From contig JASANE010028542.1 in assembly GCA_030248225.1 (NCBI GenBank), forward strand, positions 1-64,000: a stretch of DNA of 64,000 bases, read 5' to 3'. The notes under the pieces were generated by a model. That model worked only from the letters and a program-made list of their open reading frames with translations, had not been told where the DNA came from and did not search any database. Made by a program: the position numbers and the translations under genes. Of the stretch, positions 43,101 through 54,100 are shown piece after piece. Positions within the stretch are counted from its first letter, which is position 1. Every line of letters begins with the position of its first letter. The DNA is from Trileptium ribeirensis. Taxonomy: Eukaryota; Nematoda; Enoplea; Enoplida; Thoracostomopsidae.

Positions 43101-45030
43101 CAAACCGTAAGCCCAATGCGTACTGCGGACGAAATGTGATGCCACGAATATATAGAACTGTGCTATAAATAGCTTTTTAGGTTTAGCGAATATATTCAAG
43201 TTTTCGCGTCCTACTGCGGTGCCTGCCGATAGCGAGCTTTGCCAGCTCCACAGTTGTTGTGTGGTCGCGTCTACTAACATAACTATTTTAAATGAATGGA
43301 GTAAATTTTATACGGTCTGTCAACGACGAGTTTCCTATATCATGGAGCAATGAACAAAACTGAACTCAAACAACTAACTGCAGCCACTGTCTCTTGGAAA
43401 TTTGGTGGTTAACAAATAGTATGGCAATTAAACACCAAAACTGCTTTCTGAAGCTAAGACGACCTGAAATTCCCCCACAAAGAGTGATTTAATCAGAACG
43501 TAATGGAGATTTTGTGTTGCAGGGGTGACATCTTTTAAATTCCGTCTGTGTGATCGGCCATAACTCGAGAACGGTTTAACCAATTTTGATGTCTTGGGCT
43601 CATTCGAACCAGTATAGTTGATTTACCGTTACGTCTCCGAGCGTTTTTTTTTGGTTTGGTGTCAGGATTCAAAATGACGGTTTTTTAATTTACTATCATT
43701 GTAGTATCCTTCACGAAAGTAAGGTTATTTTTATAGTAACTTCGAATTTTTTCTCTGGTTGGCTTTATTTCATAGTAAAATGATTGTTTGATTTCATAGT
43801 AAAATTATAGTTTTTCGATTACGGCTCCGGTTCTGGATGTATGGGATTTGAGGTACGGGGGTATGGCGCTCCAATAGTTGCTCGAGCCAAAATTAGGAAA
43901 TTCGTTCTGATGTTCTAGGCGACTGAAAACTTTCACGCGGGGGTTTTCGGGCATGGGAAACTCGTTTCCGGTGTTTGTTTTACTCTGCGACCCATGGTTC
44001 TATGGGTGCGATGCCCCATTAATTTTTCAGAGGTCAAAATTAGGGTTAAAAATCAGCTGTGCACACAAAGCTTAGGTGTATCTATGCTTCAATCTCGATA
44101 GAGTTACTAGTATGTGACGACTCATCACATTAGGCATAGGTCAAAATTCAGTCTTAGACTTAATCATTCGTGATCAGTTGTGATGTTTCCATCGCATGTG
44201 TGTGACCTGATCCGGTGTACATTTCTTCTGTGTGAATTCCTAGGTTGTGTCTGTAAAAAATGTTAGACAAGATATATATGTTCTGCCGCACATTGCAGTT
44301 GCGCCAGCAGTGTTTTGCATTCTCTTTTCGTTTAGGTTTACCTCAACGTTTACAGTCCTTGCCTTTCACTAGTCCATCAAAAAAGAAGTTTGTTTAATCA
44401 CTGAGCAATCAAGTCGAGCGACAAATGGACAAGCCAGTGCATTATTTGCGGTAACTTAGCTTCGACCCATACTGAGCAACGTACTTATCATAAGTATCTT
44501 GATAATGAACTATAATTTTAGCACCAGGATAATTAACTGAACAAATTGGTCAATTATATATTCGTTTGGGATTTTCCACCAATGTGTCTTGGGATCATGT
44601 CAAGTTTATCGTGCCGGATCAAGTCAACGTTCGACTCTCCAGTGATGGGGTAACGCTTTGGCCTGGGCTCGCAAACATTCAATTACGGCACTTTTATCAA
44701 GTTCCCTTCTCGCTCATTATGGGGGCCTCGTGTAAGCAGCGCCAGGTTTAAACGGTGTTCCGCCTTCTAAATAAATTATATTGAAATCGAATTCCAGTTT
44801 GCCAATATTTTGTTTTCTTGACGCGTTCTAAGTGGAGTTCTCTAAGTTTCGCCTGCGACATGTTTTATTTTCTGCGGAGCCTTTATCATCAAGATTTTGA
44901 CAACATGTATTTACAGCCTTCTATTTATAGAGTGTCCTAATCCATTTTTCGACCAGTTGTGCACTAAAAATTTAGTCGAAGAATAAAAGATTTGTAATTA
45001 AGTTTAAACCCGCGTTTCGATTCTACGGCG
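43101..45030. other. Spacer before the ZnT6-like gene
   Basis: This stretch is mostly AT-rich. At 43540-43640 there is a phrase of the type CCGTCTGTGTGATC followed by CATAACTCGAGAACGG, which resembles short intergenic repeats found in many invertebrate genomes. At 44533-44754 an open frame reads VSWDHVKFIVPDQVNVRLSS then GVTLWPGLANIQLRHFYQ, with a GTAAGC donor but no acceptor before it; it is coding-like and unplaced. Confidence 0.5.
44533..44754 (+). CDS. Unplaced coding-like frame
   Basis: Open from just after a TAA to TAA at 44754, with a possible donor in GCCTCGT|GTAAGC. Residues such as VKFIVPDQVNVRLS and TLWPGLANIQLRHFYQVPFS look like real protein, with alternating hydrophobic strands, but there is no start codon and no acceptor between the upstream stop and the frame. 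It could be an exon fragment or a pseudogene piece. No family is recognised. Confidence 0.2.
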
Positions 45031-45108
45031 ATGAGTAGAGGCGTCCGGCGATCCCGTGGCGTAGCCGCGTTTTTGGCTCAACTCCAGACGGTTGTTCTCG
45101 ATCCTTCG
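45031..45108 (+). CDS. SLC30A6: ZnT6-like exon 1: N-terminal cytosolic tail
   Basis: The ATG at 45031 follows an in-frame TAA at 44995. The 26 codons start MSRGVRRSRGVAAFLAQLQT and end VVLDPS in phase 0 at a GTAGGT donor. The basic start followed by a short amphipathic stretch parallels the tail of human ZnT6. Similarity is weak here, so the start is the least certain part of the gene. Confidence 0.65.
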
Positions 45109-48100
45109 GTAGGTTTTTAGTTTCCGCTACCCATTTCGAATAGTCAACGGACGCTCGATTGATGTTTAAAATTTGGTCATAAAGCAAGTAAAGGCAACAG
45201 TTTGGTACTAGCCAAGATTAATTATTTCTCTGGTAGTGTATGAATTTTTAGAAAACTAAAGAATTCAACCCCGATTTTTCATAGATGAAACACACAACAA
45301 ATATGCTTCATGGAGTAGACTATAAACCCGAAAGTATGGCGGAATACCTAACATTTTCGGTTCTTTTTCATTATCCCTCCCAGCCCGCATTTGCCCAAAA
45401 ATGGTCAGATTCTGGAAAGTTTGGTATTTTTGTAATCCTCGAGACCTCCCCTGATCATTTCGACCAAAAATTGAATTTTGAAAGGTTTATATTTTTTTGG
45501 GTCCTAAGTTTAATGGTGTTATTTCCGATAAAAGCATCCTAAGTTATGGCCAAAATTGTTCAATTTCTGAGCGTCACAGCCTCAGATAGTTTAAGGTCAT
45601 AAATTAGGATCCGGCTACCAGATCCTGTTAAAAATATCAACATTCGATTCAGCTCGTCAAGCGGCATCGAATGATGGGTAAAATTCTAATTTTTAAGAAA
45701 AAAATTTTTTGGGTTCCCAAGTAGGATCTAAAATTTTAAAAATTCAATTTTTTGGTCGAAATGATCAGGATACGTCTTGATCACAAAAATACCAAAATTT
45801 CCAGAATCTGACCATTTTTGGGCAAACGCGAGCTGGGGGATAATGGAAGACAATCAGTTTCTCTGCGCTCTTGTTGCTATGGCGATTGTTGATTACTATT
45901 TTTCCACCTGTTGTCATTTAGAGCTGGGAAACACGCACAATAATGCAAGCGAGCCTATCGAGACGTGGCCTAATAATTCAGCGTGTCATCCTATGTACCA
46001 ATGTATTAGGATATACGTTTACTTTTCGAGCTATTTGTCTTCCAACAAATATTTGGGCTCATCACGTACAGAAACCTAACAAGATTAACAGTCTGGACAA
46101 ACGACAAATCAAGAAACATTCCTGTCATTTTGGCTCATTTGGGGTAAAAATGGCCAATTAACAGAAAGTCAAGTATACATTCACAAAACTGTGAGCGGGC
46201 CGAACTTAGATCCAAAGATAACTATCGGGCATGAGATTGGCTTCAACTAATTTTAGCGTTAGCGTCACTGTTAACATTTTCTTCAAAAGTCTTATTACAA
46301 TCTCGTTCGTACTAGTTTCTCCATTCGCCTAGAATCTCGGCAGAAAATAGGCAATGCTCAATTGTACCAAGGTATATGAAATGGAGAAACCCCAAAGGTG
46401 ATGAGGATACCCTTCTGATACTAACAACATTTGTATACGTAATCTTTTTATACTATCTACATTGGAATACATTTGTTGGTTAGTTTTTTGTACCAACTGT
46501 TCGTTTATTGAAAGAAAACCAGTGGAAAAAATCTTGCCAATGGGAATTTAACTAGGTCCGGCTCAAAATTTCGGGAAAGGTCCCAGTTTTGCGTCAGAAA
46601 GAATCCGAAAATGCCCAAGATACCAGGCCGCCAACCTTGTAATGCTTAAATTGAACATCGTTAAATATTGAAGACGTCTCGGAATGTTTCATGAAATAGT
46701 GAAAGCACCTGTAGTTAAACGTAGCGACATTGTGGTTTAGGGATGTCTTCGTAGAATTGTTGCTAAAAATTAATTAGACATGTGGCTTTTATGTGTTCTG
46801 TGCGTGAGTCCACATTGGGTGGATGCATCGTATGAACTTGTTCTTTTGTGAAAATCACGACCTGAATCGTGCACTAGTAAGTGCTGACTAGTCTGCCATC
46901 CGTATTCGTAGTCGAAGGCATCTGAGGACTTCTTTTTAGTCCAAATGCCATGCATAAGTTATTTCACAGATTTGAGCCAGGCAAATTGTACTAAAACGCT
47001 CGCGATTTAAGAAAATTTGAGTGGAAAAAAAGTGAAAGCGTCAGTTGATTATTAGTAAAAAGGAAACCACGATTATGGCACTTTCGTTAATTGGGATCTA
47101 ATCGGGGAAATACGATTTGTGCCCGCTCAGCGGTGTCTTGATAGTGTACTGGCTTGACGAAAGAACAACACAATGGTATGCACTTAAAGTCTATTCAGGC
47201 ATGGACTGCGTAAATATATACTTAAGTGGATTTGTGCCCAGGTTCTAAGATGGCCAATAACATTGGTATGTGCTATGTTTTCCTGAATTTCAGGTTAGAC
47301 CAACTGTCGGAATCGGGTGCCTTGTGATTTCGTGTTTGATCGTGTTGTTCGCGTGTACGTCAGCAACTAAAAGTCTCAGTAAGCATTGTCTAACTTTACC
47401 GGTAATGCAGTTTCTAAGTAATCGACATCAGACCGAGCTTGCAGAATTTGTTATTTTAGAGTGAACTTTAAGGCGGTACCATTAATTATGTCGTTGGTTC
47501 TGATTTGAACTAAAATAGAACTAAGTTTTGTGACACTCTCTCACATTTGTAAAGGAAGAAAGTATTCAAATATCGATAGGGTTGCATTGATACAATGAGG
47601 GTGTTAATAATGACCGTATAGTAACCAGTTCACGGAGCGAAATGGGTGCAAAAATATTGTTCCGAGTGGCTATCAAAAGCGGAAACAAATGGGCAGATGA
47701 CAGTTGGCTTTCCTTGCCGTATTCGTCGTTTTATGATTTTTGACTTAATGCAAAGATCTGGTCTATGCAGCCCCGACGAAAACCTCCATGATTTTCGTAG
47801 AAATCTTACATCCTTCTGAGCATCAAGGATGTTAAAACCTTGCCAGCGATCGTTAGGACACAGGTTCCCCAGTCGGCCTTGTTTCCTTTCTTCAGAACCC
47901 GGAAATTGTGGCTTTCTTCAGACCACCGGACACTTTTATCGAATGGCAAGGATTAGACCCAATAAATAACGATGCACAGGTGGTTTAAAGGCCTCGGCTG
48001 GAATGTCCCAGACGCTGGTTGCGTTTCTGGTCTTCAGCGATTTAATTCCGGCTTTAATATTTCTTGAATAGTTGGTTGGTGATCATCTGCTGCTGGCTCG

Positions 48101-51100
48101 CCATGCATTGTGGTATCTGGAATAATACGCTGGCTTGGCTCAGGACGGTTGAGTTCGCAATGTTCCTTCCATCAGCCAAGCCGTTACGCGGGGTCCACTA
48201 GCCGTTTGCTGGAAGCACTTCAGAAATAAGGTGGGAATAACCGTCTTTGGTGACCAGCCATTTGAAGATAGTAGCTAAATAGTTGAAAATATTTTGTTTA
48301 CAGAAAACATTAATTTACGGCCATTAATCAATGTTTCATTGTAATTGAACCTTGGGGTTTCAATTGTGAGAGAGGACGAATATGGTGGGGGGGTTGCGAA
48401 GTTGGGGATCCGACTGTATACAAGCTAGTGTATTGATAAGTAAATACGTACTGATTGAAATGTGAAAATAACAGCAAATCTGAAATGTAGAAACGGCACA
48501 GCTCCAAGGCTTCCTTTTGTTTAAAGCTCCCGTATAAATAAATGATTTACTAATAATTTATTAATCCGTGTGATCCTAACGCGGTGTCTACGTGTAATCG
48601 CGTCTTATATTGGTCACACTCAACAAAGCACAACATTATAGCGGTGTCTGTCTGAATACGTTGCCGGGTTTTTAGCATAGCCCACATGGTGATGAATGAA
48701 CAATTGATTGTTGCATGAACCACTGCTAAGACATAGTCCTTGTTGTTTTAAATTATGTCTTCGTGAGTTATTAGAGAAATTATGTCGGCGATTATGGAAA
48801 AAGACTGTTATTTCACGTTCAAAACATGTGATTGAAATTAATATAGAACTTTTGTCCCGAGGTTCCTGTCTGAGGTTCATGTCGGATCCCCAATTAACTT
48901 CAATATTTTAAAATTATAAAAATATACAATTTTTTTAATTTTATAATCGTATATAATATTTAAACTCTCCAAATATGTCACTTACTGATATTTAATGTTA
49001 ATGGAGCAGATATGTTAGAGACTATACATCTTAAACGTGGAAAACTTTTTTAAAAATTACGCGGGGGCCCTGCGGTTTCCGGTTATGTGCATTTTGTCAA
49101 AACGCTGTTTTTCAGTTGTGAGCCAAAGGTTGGCTTATTTTGCTATCGCACAACGTAAAATACAACCCAAAATCTTAACGACGTATAAATTCAATGCTTG
49201 TTGGGGTTAACTATGGTAATATTTAGGGTTACTTAATCCGATGAACACGGTAGTTTTACATTAGGTATGTTATTAACCTTGAGAGCTGTAAGACACTAAA
49301 TTTTGCAAAATATTGACGCCAAAAATACTCAAATTTAGCACATATTGTTTAATTGTAGCCGCATATAGGCTAAAATAGGTCTATAACTTTTCTGGGTTGT
49401 TAAATTGGATTATAATTGTGTTTGCGAGGTATGCAAGTAGGATGGGGCCCTACAACGTAAAAATATATAATTGTTGAAATAATAATTTTTCTTAAAATTT
49501 GCAATTGATTAATTTCAAAAAATTTTCACTGCTGGAGAAAGTAATGAAGGGACTTTTGTGATTAAAATAAAGCCTTGCCGCTATAATTGTACAAATTTAA
49601 AGTGGCTCACTACTTTTGAATTTTGAGTAGTCATTAAGCGCAGATTACCTCTTCGTTTCATATGAGTATAGTCGTTAAAACCAAAGCTGTGAGAGAAATT
49701 TATTGTCGTAATTTGTGTTTACCCTAAAGACCATACTGCGACAGCAAATATTTATGGCAGATAATAGTAAGAGCAATCAGCCTGATTAAAAGCGAGACGA
49801 TGATACATTTTGGTCACAGGAACGGGTCATCCAGGATGTCAGCGTTCCATTTGAACGGTGGCTTTTTCAGTGATCTACGCGTACGCCATGTTTTGCTTTT
49901 TCGATCTGTTCGTCGTCGGCACCGCTCTCATCACGTTTTGGGTCCAACAACAGAAGCCGACATTCGCCTATTCGTACGGGTAAGGTTTTATCAATAAATC
50001 ATTATTGGTACATTGCGCTGAGCGCGGTTGAAATGATAATTGTAAACCTGGAGTCTTAGATCAGCAGCATAAAAACTGGGATAATGCTCTGTGATCATTA
50101 TTTGTGTAGTAAATATCATAGCTTATTCGCCCGTAACGGTCTAGATACTGTGTGCTGGTGAACTGGTTTTTGATCATCATTATGGCCTCTCCACAGCGGA
50201 TGAAAGGGGCCCCCGATATTTTCAAGCTCCCCCAGGTAAATTTTGGCTTCTCCCAATTCAACCCCGCAGCACTGCCCAGTCATTTTCAAGACACCCCAAA
50301 AATGATCGTCCCAACAAGAAATGGTTTTAACAAAACTAAATATTTCGATTATTTGTGACAAAATACTAAGTAAAGTGAAGCGTGACCTGTGAAGTGAAGC
50401 AATTTTTAGTGTTTAAATAAAAAATATGCATCAAAAACAACGATATGTAAATGCTTAAAAACGCGATAAAATACAAACACCGCCAGCCAACTTGGAGGGA
50501 TATAACCCCAATTTACGATTCCCTCAGGTTGGAGCTGGCGCCCCCAGGTAAAATTTTGGCCCTGTGGAGTGGCTAGCCGTTACGGAATTTACACGATAAA
50601 TGTAGTCGTTTTTTGGGCAAATATATTTTTTCGAAATGTGACAAAACATTTCCGTAAGCCAAAATTTCCAAAACATTTTGTGACGAGAGTTGATGATGAA
50701 TTCAAAATGGTTATTCACGGACAGAAATTAACGCAACAGCGTTCGTTCATAAACGAAAATGGTTTTAAAACAGAACGTTTATGTTCGTTTGCGATTTTAT
50801 TTTTGACTGTATTTAGTGAATATCATATTAAATATCCGCCATGATATAAGTCTGAATTGTCAGTAAAATAAGCCTTTACTGAAATTGACACATGGTTGGA
50901 CAAAAAAATTTTATGTTTCTTATCTCAAATTTAATGTTTGACTTAGGCGGTACGCTCCCGAGAGCCAAAATTTTCCCCAGATTGCATGGCTAATTTGTCA
51001 TAAAGGTTTCGGAATTAGTTGAAAACTGTGACGTAAGTATAGCTGAACAGTCTTTATGTCTGCCATAACCTTTTTTGAAAACTCTTGGGTCCGTTCACTT

Positions 51101-54100
51101 TCTGTTGCTTAGCCGTAATGAAACTTGACCACAGGATGGAGCAAGCATTAAAGCGGAGATGAAGGCATTAAAGTGGAGCATGAAGCCTGAGCTGGAGAAT
51201 TTGCGGTGTGGATGGCGAGAATATTACTTTTGAAGCGCTCTGGCAAGCTCCGCGTTAATCCTTGTTATTGTCATATTTCAGCTACGAACGATTTGAAGTC
51301 TTGGCCGTGTTCTCGAGCACCATACTCACCGTTCTGTCATCACTGTTCATTATCAAGGAAAGGTAACCAGACTTCCAATGCTGGCTTGCTTGAGAGGGGG
51401 TTATCGCTTTCATTTATAAACTTGGCGCTGTGTAACGATGGAGATTTTTTCTTAGATACTAAATTCCGATCTTAATTCGACGAGAAATTTTCAAATAAGT
51501 TTGTATGCAGCCTGATTGTAATTAGTTTTAGAAAAATTTGGTGATCTGACTATGACGTTCAAAATTTATACTTTTGAAATGCGGCGCGCTTGGTGGACCT
51601 GGCAGTACAAGTTTTAGTTCAAACCGGTCGCGATTTGCCACGATAGAGCCTAGAATGGCTTGCCATATAGATATTAGTACTAGATAAGACGTTGCGACGC
51701 CCTGTAGTCGAGGTCAAAACTGTTGAAGCGAGGTGCTTTTTAAAAATGTTTAGTGTAAAAGAAAATTGCCTATATTAGTTATTTTCTTTATGAAAGTTAT
51801 TGTTGAAGGATATGAAAATAGACAAGCCTTCAAATCAGGTCCAGAAGCGCTTTGCCGAAATCTTTCTTTGAGTCAACACTAGCGAACGCAAATTTAAGTT
51901 AATAATGGAAATAATGGAAATTTAATTATCGATCGTAATTCAGTGAGTGAAATAACAAAATGACATGAACAAATTTGTAAAAAATATGCTTTCTAAAACA
52001 GTCTGGTATTAGCAAAATGTTTCAAATATTCTCTACTAACTTTTGTTCCAGTTGTGCGCAACTAACATCAAAACCTGCTTGAGTTGTAGAGAGCTAATGA
52101 AAAAGTTGATTGGGCAGAACAAATCATGGTCATCCCTGGGTATTAGTAGATGGCAAAACCGTAATAGTGATGCCGATACGTTGCAAAAACGTCACGAAAT
52201 TCGCCTGGCTTTTATGCGGTAGTCTACTTTAAGTGCGTACACTTGGATTATTCTTTTGTCAATCGATTTCAGGATCGTATACGTTTACGCAAACAAAGAT
52301 TTTTTCTTATGTATGCTAACAAAATATTTGTGATACAGCAACTTGCAGGGCTGTTCGCGATCGCTATTTTGCGACTTAGAATCGCATTTTTTAACGCGTA
52401 CGTACGGGAAAACGTTAATTGTAGTAGCGTTTTTGCGCACACTATACACATAGACCGCGAACATACCTGTCTAATTCAGCATGTCATTAGGTGAACGCGG
52501 ACAACCGTGCCAAATGTAGAAATATGTGCGTACGAAAACTCGGTTCACCGTTCGATCGTAGAGCCTTTGTTCGCGTTCACTAAAATGCTAACATCGGTTG
52601 CAGAAATGTGAACGCGTATCGTGATTTTGATCAAATAACAACCCTGGTGTACGGATCTAAAGTGGACTACCGCTTCATTTTCAATTTCTAGAGATATGAG
52701 AAAATACTTTTCGTCTAGGGATTTTGGTGGACTCGGTATCGTATGATTTAATTTTAGTGTCGAACGCTTGATACAGCAGCCGCCTGTTGAAACGTAAGTT
52801 ACGACGATCTTTAGTTGTGTTTTAATATTATTTTTAGAAACTTAGATCTGAGCAGTGATTGGAATCAAATGAGAAACAGTATACCTCAATGAGAATCCAT
52901 ATGTCCAAAATGACAGTAAACCGGAATTGTCTTTTTGACCTTAAGGCAATATACCTCAATGAGAATCCATATGTCCAAAATGACAGTAAACCGGAATTAT
53001 CTTTTTGACCTTAAGGCAATTATTATTAATATGTCTGTACGTTGCACATTCGACAAATTATAACTAAACGTTATGTTCAAAGGGAAAATTATGTGCAGTT
53101 AGGGTCATGGAAGGTTTGAAAATGTGTTCTTCCGATAATGGGTTATGGCTGTCAGGACACACCTTTTTTTCAAAACTATTTAAGGTTAACACCGCTCGTT
53201 TGGCTTAATTAACAGAATATCAAAAATTGTCTGGATAAGTGGGGAACAAAAATGAGTTGTGAAATATTAAAAATGCTTGATATAAAAATATAAAATAAGA
53301 GGGCTGCCGCGGTTATGTGTTGTCCCAAGGCAAGCTCAACATAGCTGCAACAGAGAGGAGTGATTTTACAGTTTATCGGGGTCAGTGAAAAATGCTGTAA
53401 CTGTCAAAGTAACTTCAAAAACGCCTGACAACAGCCTGTAAAGAAGTTATGAGCGATTTCTAACAGGGAAAGATTTGCTAATGGAAAAAATAATATGCAT
53501 ATTTCCTAGCTCCGCAAAGAATGAAATATGCTTTGCTTATCAATAACATGGCACAATCCAGCAGCATGACCAGGGCCAAGCCACAATAAATAACCTCCCT
53601 TGGGACATGAAGAGCTTTATCTGAAGACATAAACTGGGCGAGGTCGAAACAACTTGGCTTCCCACTTTTAAGAGTTTTAGCGCCATCGGCCGAGCGAAAA
53701 AATTTATATTATTGTCGTCCTAGTCTTTCAGTTTGCAAGCATTGTTGAAATAGCATGTTCTGTCGACATCCGGAATGAACCTTGGGTCTGTCGAACGCTA
53801 GCGTTAATAATAGCAGTTCAAATCCGAAATTTGTTGCTGGTCACGATTTGTAGGGACTACTACATCGTGGGCACGACTGTCGGACTCTTTTCGCATTTGC
53901 TCGTCGTCTACGGGCTCAAGCGTGATTCGGCATTCAAGCACGTAATCATCGCCGCTGGAACAAGTTGGCTTCAGGAGCATTTTGCCGATGTCAGTCAGAC
54001 GTAAGTGAAGCTTTTGTCAAAGATTATTTGTCCTAAACGATTTTGGTGCTAAAAATCAGTCTGAAACAGGAGAACGAACTAACTAACATATTGATGACTC

